A program made the translations under genes and the position numbers. From a virus, in IMG/VR virus record IMGVR_UViG_3300029893_000008, positions 1 to 58,313 of that record: a stretch of 58,313 bases of DNA; one strand, 5' to 3'. The stretch's first letter is position 1; every line of letters begins with the position of its first letter. Below the pieces are notes generated by a model, which worked only from the letters and a program-made list of their open reading frames with translations, searched no databases and had not been told where the DNA came from. This document shows, piece by piece, positions 8,256-18,258 of this stretch.

Positions 8256-11200
8256 ATGGCTACTACAAATAAGTATACTATCCTTGCAAAAGTGCAATTA
8301 GATATATCGGATGTAAATAAGCAATTAGACAAAATAAGAAAGGTTGTTAAACCTGTTAAATTACCAATAAAATTTGACCAAGAAGAGATTGATAGACAGG
8401 TTCAGTTATTTGAAAATTCTCTCCGAAAATTAAAGGCAACCAAAGCCCCCGCATTTGAAAACTTTGATGTTATAAAGCAGGCAAAGATTTATGAAGAAGC
8501 AATTCAAAGTTTTGGAAAGGGTGAAATTTCTGCCAAACAAGTCAGGTTAGAATTAGATAATTTAAGAACGAAAATAACAGAAGTTACTTCTGAAATGAAA
8601 CTAATGGATAGAGAAGGTGAGAGTTTTATTAGCCTTTTAGATAATGCTATTAAAAAAGTAGCAATTTGGGCTTTAGGTACAACTGCTATTTATGGTACGT
8701 TAAGACAATTAAGAGAAGGTTCAGAATATGTAAGAGAATTGAATAAGGTTCTTACAGATACACAAATTGTTACTGGTTTTTCCGAGCAAAAAGTTAATGC
8801 TTTAGGTGAGGGTTATAATAGATTGGCAAAGCAATTGGGTGCAACCACATTAGAGGTTGCACAGGGGGCTTTGGAATGGCAAAGACAAGGTAAATCCGTA
8901 GAAGATACCACTGCACTTATTCAAAATTCAATGGTAATGTCCAAGTTGGCTAACATGAGTTCAGCAGAGGCTACCGAATATCTTACTTCTATTATGAATG
9001 GTTTTGGAATGTCCGTAAAAGAAGTTACTGTTTCAATAGATAAAATGGTAGCAGTAGATAATGAAAGTGCTACGAGTGTATCTGAATTAGCCCTTGCATT
9101 ACAGCGTTCATCCAGCAGTGCTAGGCAGGCAAAAGTAGAATTTGATGAATTGGTTTCTTATATTGCTACGGTATCATCGGTTACCAGAAGAAGTGCCGAA
9201 ACAGTTGGTGAAGCATTCAAAACCATTTTCGCTAGGTATCAGGACATTCAAAAAGGTGGTTTAGATGAATTTGGAATGGGTATTAATAATGTTGAAAAAG
9301 CCCTGAAATCCGTTGGAATAGAGATTATGAATGCCGATAGAACATCATTTAGACCCTTTGGTGAAGTACTTGATGAATTAGGTAAAAAATGGGATAAAAT
9401 AGGTGAAGTTCAAAGAGCAAGCATATTAAAGGCTATGGCTGGTGTTAGACAGCAGAATACATTATTGTCCCTTTTGCAAAATTATAATATGGCATTAGGC
9501 TTTCAAGAAACCATGCTTGACAGTGCAGGATTGGCTATGGAAAGATATGGTATCTATATGGATAGTATAGAAGCAAAAGCCAATAAATTTAGAGCATCTT
9601 GGGAAAGTTTGATGTCAAGTTTTATCAGTAGTGATTTTACAAAAAATTTACTCGATATAGGTTCTGTTATTCTGGGAATTGTCGAAAATGTTGGAGTTTT
9701 AAATATTGCTTTTGTGGCTTTGTCGGCAGTAATTGGTAGTAAAATGATTGTTACTATTCCAATATTAACTTCTGCCATAGATGCCCTAGTTGTTTCTATG
9801 GGAGTTGCTACTGCCACTGCTACGGCTTTAAGTACTGCTATTACTGGTGGACTGGTTGGGATTGCCATTATTGGTGCAGTAATGGCATTTAAAGAATTAA
9901 ACAAGAGTGTTGTGGATACTTATCAGGCATTTGAGAAATCAAAAGCAGTATTTGATGAAAATCAAAACGAATTAAAGAATCTTGCTGATGAGTATGAATA
10001 TTTAGCAAATAAAAAAGATAAAAATATTTATACAATTACCAGACTTTTAGATATTCAGACTATTTTAAATACAAAGTATGGTGCTTTAAAAAACGGTATA
10101 GATATATATTCCGATGCAATTAACAATAATACAGATGCCATTGCTAAAAATGTTGAATGGATTAAAAAACAGCAAGAAGTTCAAGCAGAGCAGTTTATTA
10201 TGAAAAATAAATTTGCTTATGAAGAAGCAAAAGCATTTTTGGAGCAGAAAAGAACATTGGGTACTACAACCTATGGAGATATATCTACTGTTTTTGAGGG
10301 TGCAAAAGAGCAACTTGCTTATTATGATGAGTTAATTATTAAAGGTAAAGATGAATTTGGTATTATTAGAGCGCAAAGAGATGCTTTGGCTGAAAAGATA
10401 GTGGCTTCTGAAAATCTTGTGATTGAATATGAACAAATGTTAAATATTCAAAAAGCAATCAATGAAATGGATGTAGCAGGGGCTAATGGTATGATAGATT
10501 TAGTAGATGAAACTGCTGAATCTGTTTATGGATTAAAGAATGAGTTTTCTGATTTGCAAGAAATTATTGCAGGGAGATTAGGGGAAGTAATTCAAAGTTA
10601 TTCAGACCAGCAAGCAGAGTTACAAGCCAAAGCAGAGGAATTAAGGGCTAGAATAGCAGAGGCTATGACTTTCCCAAGTACACTAGAACAACAAAGGGAA
10701 GTTCAAAATTTAACTTATCAATTAGAAGAAACAAATTGGGCTATACAGGAAAACGCAAGGCAATATGATATTGCTACAAAGCAAATTTTATTTAATATGA
10801 TGCTACAGAGGATAGGTCAGATGGAATTAACTGGCGAAATGCAAACCGCCGCTTATCAGATGGCATATCAACTTGCAAGTGCATGGGGGTTAGTAGATGT
10901 AGCCACCTTGCAGGCATTAACTAAAATAAACTATGCTTTGGGTGAATTTGCAAATGGAAATATCCAATTGGCAAAACGAGAGTTAGAGAATTTGAGTGCT
11001 TGGGTTGCTTCTGTGGCTGGTGATTATTATATTCGCTTTAATATTGAATACAATGAAGTTTCTGGAAGGTCGGGGAGAGAAGGCGGTATGATGGGAGATT
11101 TAGGTGCTTCCCCCTATGCGATGCAGAGCAAACCCCTTCCAAAGCCCTCACCACCAAAACCAATAGGTGGTTACTATCCTAAAGGTTTTAGTTCTGGTGG

Positions 11201-12269
11201 TGGTGGTGGTGCTAAAAAAGAGGAAACTTATTCAGCAAAAGACCTTTATAATGATGTTATTCAATTAATCAGACAACAAAAAAAAGAAGAAAAAGAATTA
11301 TATCAGCAGGAAATAAAAACTATTGATGATAGAATAAAAGGCTTAAAAGACCAGTTATCTACTTATAAAGAAATAGTTAGTCAAAGAAAAGAAATGCTCG
11401 ATACTCAAAAGGAAGAATTAGAGTATCAGGAAAGAATCCAAGAGAAAAATAAAGATATTTCCAAGATACAAAATGAAATTACCTTACTTGATTTAGATAA
11501 TAGTGAAGAAGCCAAAGCAAAGAAATTAAAACTACTAGAAGATTTAGATAAGGCACAGAAAGATTTAGAGAAAGCCCAGAGAGATAGAAGTTATAAACTT
11601 CAAAAAGAAGCACTTGATAGAGAATATCAATTATATGAAGAACGAATAAATTCACAGATAGAAAGTGCTGAAAGTGAAAAAAATCTCTGGAAAGAAAAGA
11701 TGGATGCAATTGATGAATTTTTGAATAAATCTGGTTTAGTAGCACAAGAAGCATTGAGAAGGGTTGCCGAAAAAGCACCTTCTCTATATCAGGAATTATT
11801 AAATTGGAATAAATTATACGGTACTGGAATTGACCAAGATGTAACAAATGCTTGGAATGAAGCGTATAAAGCATTGCAAAAATATGGAAATCTCCTGAAA
11901 GCCATTTATGGTAAAGATTATGCCATTGGTGGAGTACCCGAGTTTCATCATTCGGGGGTTTTATCAGGTCAGGTAGGTGGAGTAACTACCCCCAGTGGAG
12001 AAGTTTTAGCAAAACTTATTAAGGGTGAAATGGTACTCAACGAATTAGACATGAAACGTATTATTGGAAAAGTTTATACATCTCAATATACAAATAATGT
12101 CAGTAATATGCCTACTATTCAGGTAGATAAACTAATCAATGTTGAGGGTAATGTTGATAAAAATGTAATTGGAGATTTGAAGCGATTTTCTAATGAAATT
12201 GTCAGTCAAATTACAAAAACATTATCTCAAAGGGGATATATTAGAAATGGAAGAATGTATCCTTTATAG
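8256..12269 (+). CDS. tail tape measure protein
   Basis: 1337 residues, the longest gene in the window. The N-terminal third carries a TP901-type tape-measure region (ALGEGYNRLAKQLG..TTLEV, then SSEYLTS-like helices), a hydrophobic segment at about 465-550 (ILGIVENVGVLNIAFVALSA onward), and long coiled-coil stretches toward 1010-1170 after a Gly-rich linker (SSGGGGGAKK). Such proteins set tail length and help form the channel in the host membrane. By the usual relation of length to residues this suggests a tail near 200 nm, an inference. The gene ends inside a perfect hairpin. Confidence 0.9.
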   Translation: MATTNKYTILAKVQLDISDVNKQLDKIRKVVKPVKLPIKFDQEEIDRQVQLFENSLRKLKATKAPAFENFDVIKQAKIYEEAIQSFGKGEISAKQVRLELDNLRTKITEVTSEMKLMDREGESFISLLDNAIKKVAIWALGTTAIYGTLRQLREGSEYVRELNKVLTDTQIVTGFSEQKVNALGEGYNRLAKQLGATTLEVAQGALEWQRQGKSVEDTTALIQNSMVMSKLANMSSAEATEYLTSIMNGFGMSVKEVTVSIDKMVAVDNESATSVSELALALQRSSSSARQAKVEFDELVSYIATVSSVTRRSAETVGEAFKTIFARYQDIQKGGLDEFGMGINNVEKALKSVGIEIMNADRTSFRPFGEVLDELGKKWDKIGEVQRASILKAMAGVRQQNTLLSLLQNYNMALGFQETMLDSAGLAMERYGIYMDSIEAKANKFRASWESLMSSFISSDFTKNLLDIGSVILGIVENVGVLNIAFVALSAVIGSKMIVTIPILTSAIDALVVSMGVATATATALSTAITGGLVGIAIIGAVMAFKELNKSVVDTYQAFEKSKAVFDENQNELKNLADEYEYLANKKDKNIYTITRLLDIQTILNTKYGALKNGIDIYSDAINNNTDAIAKNVEWIKKQQEVQAEQFIMKNKFAYEEAKAFLEQKRTLGTTTYGDISTVFEGAKEQLAYYDELIIKGKDEFGIIRAQRDALAEKIVASENLVIEYEQMLNIQKAINEMDVAGANGMIDLVDETAESVYGLKNEFSDLQEIIAGRLGEVIQSYSDQQAELQAKAEELRARIAEAMTFPSTLEQQREVQNLTYQLEETNWAIQENARQYDIATKQILFNMMLQRIGQMELTGEMQTAAYQMAYQLASAWGLVDVATLQALTKINYALGEFANGNIQLAKRELENLSAWVASVAGDYYIRFNIEYNEVSGRSGREGGMMGDLGASPYAMQSKPLPKPSPPKPIGGYYPKGFSSGGGGGAKKEETYSAKDLYNDVIQLIRQQKKEEKELYQQEIKTIDDRIKGLKDQLSTYKEIVSQRKEMLDTQKEELEYQERIQEKNKDISKIQNEITLLDLDNSEEAKAKKLKLLEDLDKAQKDLEKAQRDRSYKLQKEALDREYQLYEERINSQIESAESEKNLWKEKMDAIDEFLNKSGLVAQEALRRVAEKAPSLYQELLNWNKLYGTGIDQDVTNAWNEAYKALQKYGNLLKAIYGKDYAIGGVPEFHHSGVLSGQVGGVTTPSGEVLAKLIKGEMVLNELDMKRIIGKVYTSQYTNNVSNMPTIQVDKLINVEGNVDKNVIGDLKRFSNEIVSQITKTLSQRGYIRNGRMYPL

Positions 12270-12282
12270 GATACATTCTTCC
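12249..12282 (+). other. perfect 14-bp hairpin spanning the tape measure stop codon
   Basis: GGAAGAATGTATCC (12249-12262) pairs exactly with GGATACATTCTTCC (12269-12282) around TTTATA. The TAG stop (12267-12269) lies in the loop/closing pair. There is no following T-run, so it is unlikely to be an intrinsic terminator; an RNase processing or mRNA-stability element between the tape measure and Dit cistrons is more likely. Confidence 0.75.
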
Positions 12283-12301
12283 TTAATATATGGAGGTTAA
12301 T

Positions 12302-13096
12302 ATGGGATTTTATTCAAGAAGTTTTACTTATGGTGGACAACCTTCCGAATTATATGGATTAGAAATTGCTTCTACAAATACTGGTATGATTTCAGGAAAT
12401 GGCAGTGGGAATGTGAGCATATTAGAGAGTTATATTTACAGAAAGCCAAAACCTTATTTTTATGGTGTAACTTTTGATTCAAAATTAAGTTTTGATGTTT
12501 CTTTTTTTTCTAAAAATGAAATATCAGCAGAGGATGCAAGTGGTATTCAAAACTGGTTATTTGGAAGTAATGTATATCGAAAGTTAGTTATAACACAGGG
12601 AGATATGTCCAGCATTTATTTTAATTGTATTTTTACTAACCCCACAATACTAAAAGCGGGTAATTTATTGTACGGTTTTAGTGCCACTGCTATTTGCGAT
12701 AGTCAATTTGCTTGGACTTATCCTCAAACTATTTTATATACTTTTTCTGGTTCTTATGTAGATTCTACTACTGATTTTTATAATGATTCTCATTATCAGG
12801 GATACTTATATCCTCAAATAACAATCAATATGAATGGTGTTACAAATGGTTTAGCGAGAATTATAAATGTTTCAGACAATAATCGTATCTTTCAGTTTAC
12901 AGATTTAAATCCTTATGAAAACATTATTGTTGATAATGAGTTAGGAATTATTACTTCAAACAGTGGTTTTAAAAGATTAAAAAATTTCAATAAAAACTTT
13001 TTAAGACTTATTCCGATGGGAAATCGTTTGATTTTTCAGGGAAACATTACTTCTATATCCATGAGTTATCAGTTTGCTAGAAGATTAGGTGGTTAA
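12302..13096 (+). CDS. distal tail protein (Dit)
   Basis: 264 residues from the ATG at 12302, which has GGAGG 6-7 bases upstream; the ATG at 12290 lacks one. Residues 1-130 match the N-terminal ring-forming half of siphophage Dit proteins (GLEIASTNTG ... FSKNEISAEDASGIQNWLFG ... FTNPTILKAGNLLYGF), and a beta-rich C-terminal domain follows. It sits directly after the tape measure gene, the normal location. It would form the hub joining the tail tube to the baseplate. Confidence 0.8.
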   Translation: MGFYSRSFTYGGQPSELYGLEIASTNTGMISGNGSGNVSILESYIYRKPKPYFYGVTFDSKLSFDVSFFSKNEISAEDASGIQNWLFGSNVYRKLVITQGDMSSIYFNCIFTNPTILKAGNLLYGFSATAICDSQFAWTYPQTILYTFSGSYVDSTTDFYNDSHYQGYLYPQITINMNGVTNGLARIINVSDNNRIFQFTDLNPYENIIVDNELGIITSNSGFKRLKNFNKNFLRLIPMGNRLIFQGNITSISMSYQFARRLGG

Positions 13097-13098
13097 TT

Positions 13099-15219
13099 AT
13101 GGGAGTTTTTCAATTTGATTATTTCAATTATCAAGAAAGACCTTCTTTCACTTTATGTAATCCTAATCAAGATGAATTATATTCTATTAATATGATTTAT
13201 GATACTAAATTATCTTTGAGATGGAATGCCCAAAGTGAATTTAGTTTTAAAATACCAAAATTTATAGATAATCAATATATAGAAGCATTCGATTATGTTG
13301 AGAGTAAAAGATTGGTAAAAATAGAAAACTTGGGATATTTTATTATCGTAGAAGTAGAAGATGAATTTGATGGAAGTGTCCCAATTAAAAGTGTTACTTG
13401 TTACAGTTATGAAACAGAATTGATTAATAAAAAGATAATTTTATTGAGTGGAACATTTAGACTGTTTAATCCAGAGAATCCTAGTGATTCTGATACCATA
13501 GTGGGAAAGATACTGCGTGATAATCCCACTTGGGGGGTCGGAGTGGTAGATGAAGATTTGTATAATATATACAGAAGTTTTGATATTTCTGATAATAATT
13601 ATTATAATTTTATAACTACCGATGCTTCCCGTGCTTATGATTGTATATTTTATTTTGATATAATGAATAAGAAAATATCGGCAATTTCTTCTCAAAAACA
13701 GATTACAGAAACAGATATATTTTTATCTTTTGAAAATCTCATTAAGAGTAAATCATCTGTTCAAGTTAGCGAGGAAATTACAACTTGTATGTATTGTTAC
13801 GGTGGGGGTGATTTAGATATTCGTGGTGTTAATCCTTTGGGTACAAATGCAATTTATAATTTTACATATTATAAGAATACAAATTGGATGAGTCCCAATT
13901 TAATTTCTTTAATAGATGCTTGGGAAGCAAAAGTAAATTCTTATATTCCTGTATATAGTGTTCATGTAACTAATTTAAATATAAAGCAAAATGAATTACT
14001 CGTATTGAAGGCAGAATTAGAAGAATATCTTGCAAACAAAACAGCGTTAGAGCAAGTAAGGGCAGTTAGATTACAGCAGGGATTAGACACCACTGATGTT
14101 GATGCACAGATTCTATCTATAACAAATACAATTAATAATCAAAATAATCTTATAGCAGTAAAAGAGGGTGAAATTAATAATTTATTAAGTATTATTGTTA
14201 CAATAAATAATGATTTATCTATTGATAATCCTATTAATTTCCCAAGTGCATATCGTTTAGAATTAAGTAATTTTATCTTTGAAAATACTTATAAAAACGA
14301 AAACATTATTGTAACAGATATAATGACACCACAAGAGATAGAACAGCAAGGGAAAGAATTGTATAATGATTCAGTAAAGATGCTTGCTAAATTATCTGTA
14401 CCTAGATATGAAATTACAATAAATGCGGTCAACTTTTTAGCATTAAAAGAATATCAATCTTTTATTGACCAATTAGAATTGGGTGGACAACTAACAATAG
14501 ATAGCGGTGAGGGATATTTTATTGATGCTACATTATTAGAGTATTCTTTTAGTTATGAAAACCCTGATGATTTTGAATTAATTATTAGTAACAAACAAAG
14601 AATAGATAATTCTAGTTTTGTTTTAACTGACTTTTTAGGTCAGAGTATAAAAAACGATTCAAATATTTCTTTTAATTCTGAAAAGTGGGGAGATTGGTTT
14701 GACACAAAACCGATGGTTATTGGTAGGGTAGTAACAACTGGAAGTAAAATAGACTATGGTTTGATTGCTAATAATTTAGCAGGGAGAATAACCGCTTCTG
14801 ACAAATTGATTATTAGAAATATAAATACAAATACAGGTGAAGAGAATTTTTACCTAGATAATACGGGTTTAACCTTAAGAAATCCAATTATATACGCTGG
14901 TAGTCAGGTTGGTAGAGATTTAGATTTAGTTTTGGTAGGTGGTGGTTATCTATTTTTTAGAAACGGTATTTTTATCGGGGGTGCTGGTATTCAGCAAGGT
15001 CAAAGCATTACAACCCTGTTAGATATAAGTGGTTTTACTGGAAATCAATATGTTCTATCTGGTTCTTCTATGTTAATGGGTTCATTGAGGGTTTATATCA
15101 ATGGAATTACACAAGTACCTAATTTTACCTATGAGCAAGTTTCACCGAATGTAATTAATTTTTATGATACATTAGATGCAGAGGATAAAATTTTGCTTGA
15201 ATTTGTAAATCTTTCGTAA
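13099..15219 (+). CDS. tail-associated (Tal-like) baseplate hub protein
   Basis: 706 residues, starting 2 bases after Dit. The N-terminal ~400 residues have the hub-domain features of Tal/gp27-like proteins (YDTKLSLRWNAQSEFSFKIPKF, then FIIVEVEDEFDG.., later LANKTALEQVRAVRLQQ coiled coil). The C-terminal part is beta-rich and ends in a small module (LRVYINGITQVPNFTYEQ) typical of surface-exposed phage proteins. No peptidase motif is evident. Role: tail-tip closure and host contact. Confidence 0.75.
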   Translation: MGVFQFDYFNYQERPSFTLCNPNQDELYSINMIYDTKLSLRWNAQSEFSFKIPKFIDNQYIEAFDYVESKRLVKIENLGYFIIVEVEDEFDGSVPIKSVTCYSYETELINKKIILLSGTFRLFNPENPSDSDTIVGKILRDNPTWGVGVVDEDLYNIYRSFDISDNNYYNFITTDASRAYDCIFYFDIMNKKISAISSQKQITETDIFLSFENLIKSKSSVQVSEEITTCMYCYGGGDLDIRGVNPLGTNAIYNFTYYKNTNWMSPNLISLIDAWEAKVNSYIPVYSVHVTNLNIKQNELLVLKAELEEYLANKTALEQVRAVRLQQGLDTTDVDAQILSITNTINNQNNLIAVKEGEINNLLSIIVTINNDLSIDNPINFPSAYRLELSNFIFENTYKNENIIVTDIMTPQEIEQQGKELYNDSVKMLAKLSVPRYEITINAVNFLALKEYQSFIDQLELGGQLTIDSGEGYFIDATLLEYSFSYENPDDFELIISNKQRIDNSSFVLTDFLGQSIKNDSNISFNSEKWGDWFDTKPMVIGRVVTTGSKIDYGLIANNLAGRITASDKLIIRNINTNTGEENFYLDNTGLTLRNPIIYAGSQVGRDLDLVLVGGGYLFFRNGIFIGGAGIQQGQSITTLLDISGFTGNQYVLSGSSMLMGSLRVYINGITQVPNFTYEQVSPNVINFYDTLDAEDKILLEFVNLS

Positions 15220-15230
15220 TGGAGTTTAAA

Positions 15231-15572
15231 ATGGGATATATAACTTTTGAAACAGTTAATAGTTTAAAAGAAATATTTTTTATAGGTGGTACAACCTATA
15301 CACTTAAATTTATATGTTTGGATTCTAATAATAATCCTATCAACTTATCTAGTGCTACTTGTTATTGGGGATTATCTCCTTATGGTACAGATTTTCCTTT
15401 GATAACAAAAACTGGAAGCATTGTAAATACAAATACTTTTGAAGTTTATTTATCAAATACAGATACAAAGAATTTATCTGGAAAATATACTCATCAACCT
15501 AAAATTGTTTTTCCGAATAATGTTGTCGTTATTCCAGCACAGGGAATTATTACAATTGTAAAAGGAATATAA
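15231..15572 (+). CDS. small baseplate protein with BppU-N-like beta sandwich
   Basis: 113 residues from the ATG at 15231, chosen because GGAG lies 6 bases upstream; another in-frame ATG at 15219 overlaps the preceding stop. The pattern (FIGGTTYTLKFICLDSNNN ... NLSSATCYWGL ... VYLSNTDTKNLSGKYTHQ) is that of short Ig-like phage baseplate domains. It probably links upper baseplate or fibre components. Confidence 0.6.
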   Translation: MGYITFETVNSLKEIFFIGGTTYTLKFICLDSNNNPINLSSATCYWGLSPYGTDFPLITKTGSIVNTNTFEVYLSNTDTKNLSGKYTHQPKIVFPNNVVVIPAQGIITIVKGI

Positions 15573-15573
15573 T

Positions 15574-15807
15574 ATGAATAGTTTAGTAGTAGAAAAAAAT
15601 ATATATATTTATAATAATGTACCAATTATTAGAACAGGAAGTATTATTTTTTATGACCCTTTACTAATGTCAACCTTATATAATCAAACCTTATCTTCTT
15701 TATATGTTTATTCTGGAAGTTTACCACCAGCAATTAGCGGTAGTGATTTAAATCCATATATCAATGCTTCTTCTTTTCTTGTAGTATTTAAGGATACGCA
15801 ACCATGA
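15574..15807 (+). CDS. small tail-tip protein, unknown function
   Basis: 77 residues with AAGGAATATA before the ATG. It is rich in Ser/Tyr/Leu/Ile and short beta-prone segments, with no Cys pairs or enzyme motif. Its stop overlaps the next ATG by 4 bases, so it belongs to the same translation unit as the flanking tail-tip genes. Confidence 0.6.
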   Translation: MNSLVVEKNIYIYNNVPIIRTGSIIFYDPLLMSTLYNQTLSSLYVYSGSLPPAISGSDLNPYINASSFLVVFKDTQP

Positions 15808-16673
15808 CAACGATTAACCCTCTTCAATTTACTCAACAATTATATAATTTAAATTTATTTAATTATGATATAAATCGTGATGGAGATATAAGTTTCTCAA
15901 GTTATCGTGATTTATTGGCAGGTACTTTAACAAGTGCCATGCTAGATATTGATAATTTTGATTTCAATGTCTTTCTAGGATTAGCGGATATTCTTTCTTA
16001 TTTTAATACTTATAAAAATACATTTAATAGTTTATTAAATAGCATTGGTGGTTCTATTTCTGTTAATGGTAGCATGGTTAACCTTATGATGGATAGGTTT
16101 GTCCCGATTGCTACTCAATCTGGTTCAGTAACTAACTATGATTTTCAGAGTATTCCTAATACTTATAAACATTTATTTGTTGTTGGGCTGGTGGGAAAGC
16201 AAAATACATCTGCTTCACCTGTAGATATGAAAGTAGCCATGAATGGTGTTACAAGTGGTAGTAATTATTATAGTGCAAGATATGATATGGCATACAGTAC
16301 TGTATCTCCATTTTATATTGAAAATCTTTCTGGTAGTTATACTGACAGGATGACCGTTGGAGATATACCTTATGCTATGGATATTCAAGCAAATGTAAGA
16401 AGAAATGGTTTTCCCGTCTTTATTTTTATTCCCAATTACAGGGACACAATTACTTTAAGTGGTAGACCCGTTATGAGTTTTACTGGTGGTATAACATACC
16501 AAACAAGTGCTTCTCCGCTTAATCCACCAGAATTTAGGATTGTTTTGTGTGGTGGTACTTGGATGAGTACAACGGCTATAAACAGTTTGACTTTTACTAA
16601 TTATATTAGGAATACGGGTACAACAGTTACATTTAGTGAAAATTCAAAATTAACTTTATATGGAATCAAGTGA
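15804..16673 (+). CDS. tail-tip/receptor-binding protein 1 with EF-hand-like loop
   Basis: 289 residues. The N-terminus carries DINRDGDISF (residues 22-31), matching the start of an EF-hand/dockerin-type calcium loop. The remainder holds a beta-rich domain shared with the next two proteins: an entry strand (YDFQSIPNTYKHLFVVG), a central IFIPNYRDT motif and an ending in xLYGIK. It is probably one of three related host-binding tail proteins; calcium could stabilise its attachment to the baseplate. Confidence 0.65.
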   Translation: MTTINPLQFTQQLYNLNLFNYDINRDGDISFSSYRDLLAGTLTSAMLDIDNFDFNVFLGLADILSYFNTYKNTFNSLLNSIGGSISVNGSMVNLMMDRFVPIATQSGSVTNYDFQSIPNTYKHLFVVGLVGKQNTSASPVDMKVAMNGVTSGSNYYSARYDMAYSTVSPFYIENLSGSYTDRMTVGDIPYAMDIQANVRRNGFPVFIFIPNYRDTITLSGRPVMSFTGGITYQTSASPLNPPEFRIVLCGGTWMSTTAINSLTFTNYIRNTGTTVTFSENSKLTLYGIK

Positions 16674-16681
16674 GGTGAATC

Positions 16682-17467
16682 ATGCCTACAAATACACCTA
16701 ATTTAGGATTAAAAGTATATAATTTAACTTCCGATTCATCTCTAAATTTTTCTACATTAATAAATGATATAACTGGTTCTTTAAGTGGAAATACTGTGAA
16801 AATTAGTCAATGGAGTCAAAGCATTACGGGTTCTATACAGAATTTAGCAAACAATATAACGGGTTCTTTAAATACAATTAATAATTCTATAAATGTTTTA
16901 TCCGCTTCTATCTTAAATCAAGCAAGTGCTTTGGCTTCATTAAATTTAGATATTTCATTACTGTATGATTTTGTAGCAAGCGGTTGTCAGACAATTGATT
17001 TTCAAGTACCCCAAACATATAATCATTTGTTGATTTTGGGAATGGCTAAATGCGGTGCAGGTGTATCGAGTCTTGAAAATACAAATGTAGATGTTGGTCT
17101 TGATTTTAATGGTGATGCAAGTGTTCAAAACTATGTTTCAGTCCAATTTCAAAGACAATTAGTAACATTTTTTACACCCTATACAAGGGGTGAGGTTTTG
17201 GTTGGAAGTGTAGCAGGTAATCAATACAATACCGATAATTATACCCCCATCTTTGCAATAGTACCTAATTACAGGTCTAATACACCTAAAAGTGGTTTTG
17301 GGTTTAATTTCTTCTTTACACCATCTACCTATAGAGTTAGTATTCAGGGTGGTACATGGCGAAACAATAGTCCTATTACTAGGATTAGAATGTTTGGATT
17401 GGGTTATGGTTCTCAAAGAATCGGATTTATTAATAATAGCAGAATAAGTTTTTATGGATTGAAATGA
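16682..17467 (+). CDS. tail-tip/receptor-binding protein 2 (paralogue)
   Basis: 261 residues with GAGGTG before the ATG. The N-terminus MPTNTPNLGLKVYNL is nearly the same as that of the next protein (MPTNTPRLGLKLYDL), followed by a Ser/Gly/Asn-rich coiled stretch with repeated ITGS steps. The C-terminal domain begins FQVPQTYNHLLILG, contains a VPNYRSN motif and ends xSFYGLK, as in the flanking paralogues. A trimeric adsorption protein is inferred. Confidence 0.65.
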   Translation: MPTNTPNLGLKVYNLTSDSSLNFSTLINDITGSLSGNTVKISQWSQSITGSIQNLANNITGSLNTINNSINVLSASILNQASALASLNLDISLLYDFVASGCQTIDFQVPQTYNHLLILGMAKCGAGVSSLENTNVDVGLDFNGDASVQNYVSVQFQRQLVTFFTPYTRGEVLVGSVAGNQYNTDNYTPIFAIVPNYRSNTPKSGFGFNFFFTPSTYRVSIQGGTWRNNSPITRIRMFGLGYGSQRIGFINNSRISFYGLK

Positions 17468-17475
17468 GGTGAGAT

Positions 17476-18243
17476 ATGCCCACAAATACACCAAGACTCG
17501 GATTAAAGTTATATGATTTAATTGCTGATTCCAATCAGTTATTTTCTACATTTGTAAGTGATATTGCTGGTTCTAGTAATAGTAATATGACTAAAATAGA
17601 TACATGGTCTAATTGGGTTAGTGGTTCAATTTCAAATTTACAAAGTGCCATTTCTGGTTCTATATCTTCCATTAATAATACACTTAATGGATATTACAAC
17701 AATGCTAGTTCTATTTCTGGTAGCATGAATACTATAAGAAATAGATTCAGCACAATTACTACTTTTAGTGGTTCTGGAATTTTTGATTTTAATGTACCCC
17801 AAACATACAATAATTTATTAATTATAGGTAGTGCAAAGTCAATAAATAGGCAGGCGTCAGCAGTAAGTATAACCACTGAATTTAATTTAGATAATAACAG
17901 TGCAAATTATATTAGCGTTGACTGGTTAAGATGGTATCCTTCCACTAATTGGTTTCTAGTTTATAATAATTTTGGTGCTATAGATACTGCAATGATGAGT
18001 TCAAGTCTTTATGCCGATGAATATCCCGTTCCTTTTATGATTTATATTCCCAATTATAGGGATACTAATTCTTATAAGACTGCAATCGGTATGACAACTT
18101 TCTATGCAAGAAATTCTTTAATGATGCACATTAGTTCTGGTACATGGAATAACACAAGTGCTGTTACTAGAATAAGAATGGGTACTAACAGTTCTGGTAC
18201 TTTTGCAAATGGCACATCAATATCGGTATATGGTTTAGGATGA
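17476..18243 (+). CDS. tail-tip/receptor-binding protein 3 (paralogue)
   Basis: 255 residues with GAGGTGAG before the ATG. Shares the N-terminal anchor MPTNTPRLGLKLYDL and the C-terminal domain (FNVPQTYNNLLIIG, YIPNYRDT, ending SVYGLG) with the preceding gene, while the middle differs. Tandem copies that keep the anchor and fold but vary in surface loops suggest alternate receptor specificities. Confidence 0.65.
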   Translation: MPTNTPRLGLKLYDLIADSNQLFSTFVSDIAGSSNSNMTKIDTWSNWVSGSISNLQSAISGSISSINNTLNGYYNNASSISGSMNTIRNRFSTITTFSGSGIFDFNVPQTYNNLLIIGSAKSINRQASAVSITTEFNLDNNSANYISVDWLRWYPSTNWFLVYNNFGAIDTAMMSSSLYADEYPVPFMIYIPNYRDTNSYKTAIGMTTFYARNSLMMHISSGTWNNTSAVTRIRMGTNSSGTFANGTSISVYGLG

Positions 18244-18258
18244 TAAGGAGTGAATATA

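Noticed and set aside
9554-9904. 116-codon minus-strand frame inside the tape measure gene
   Set aside because: It mirrors the hydrophobic segment of the tape measure protein; no start signal and no independent evidence.
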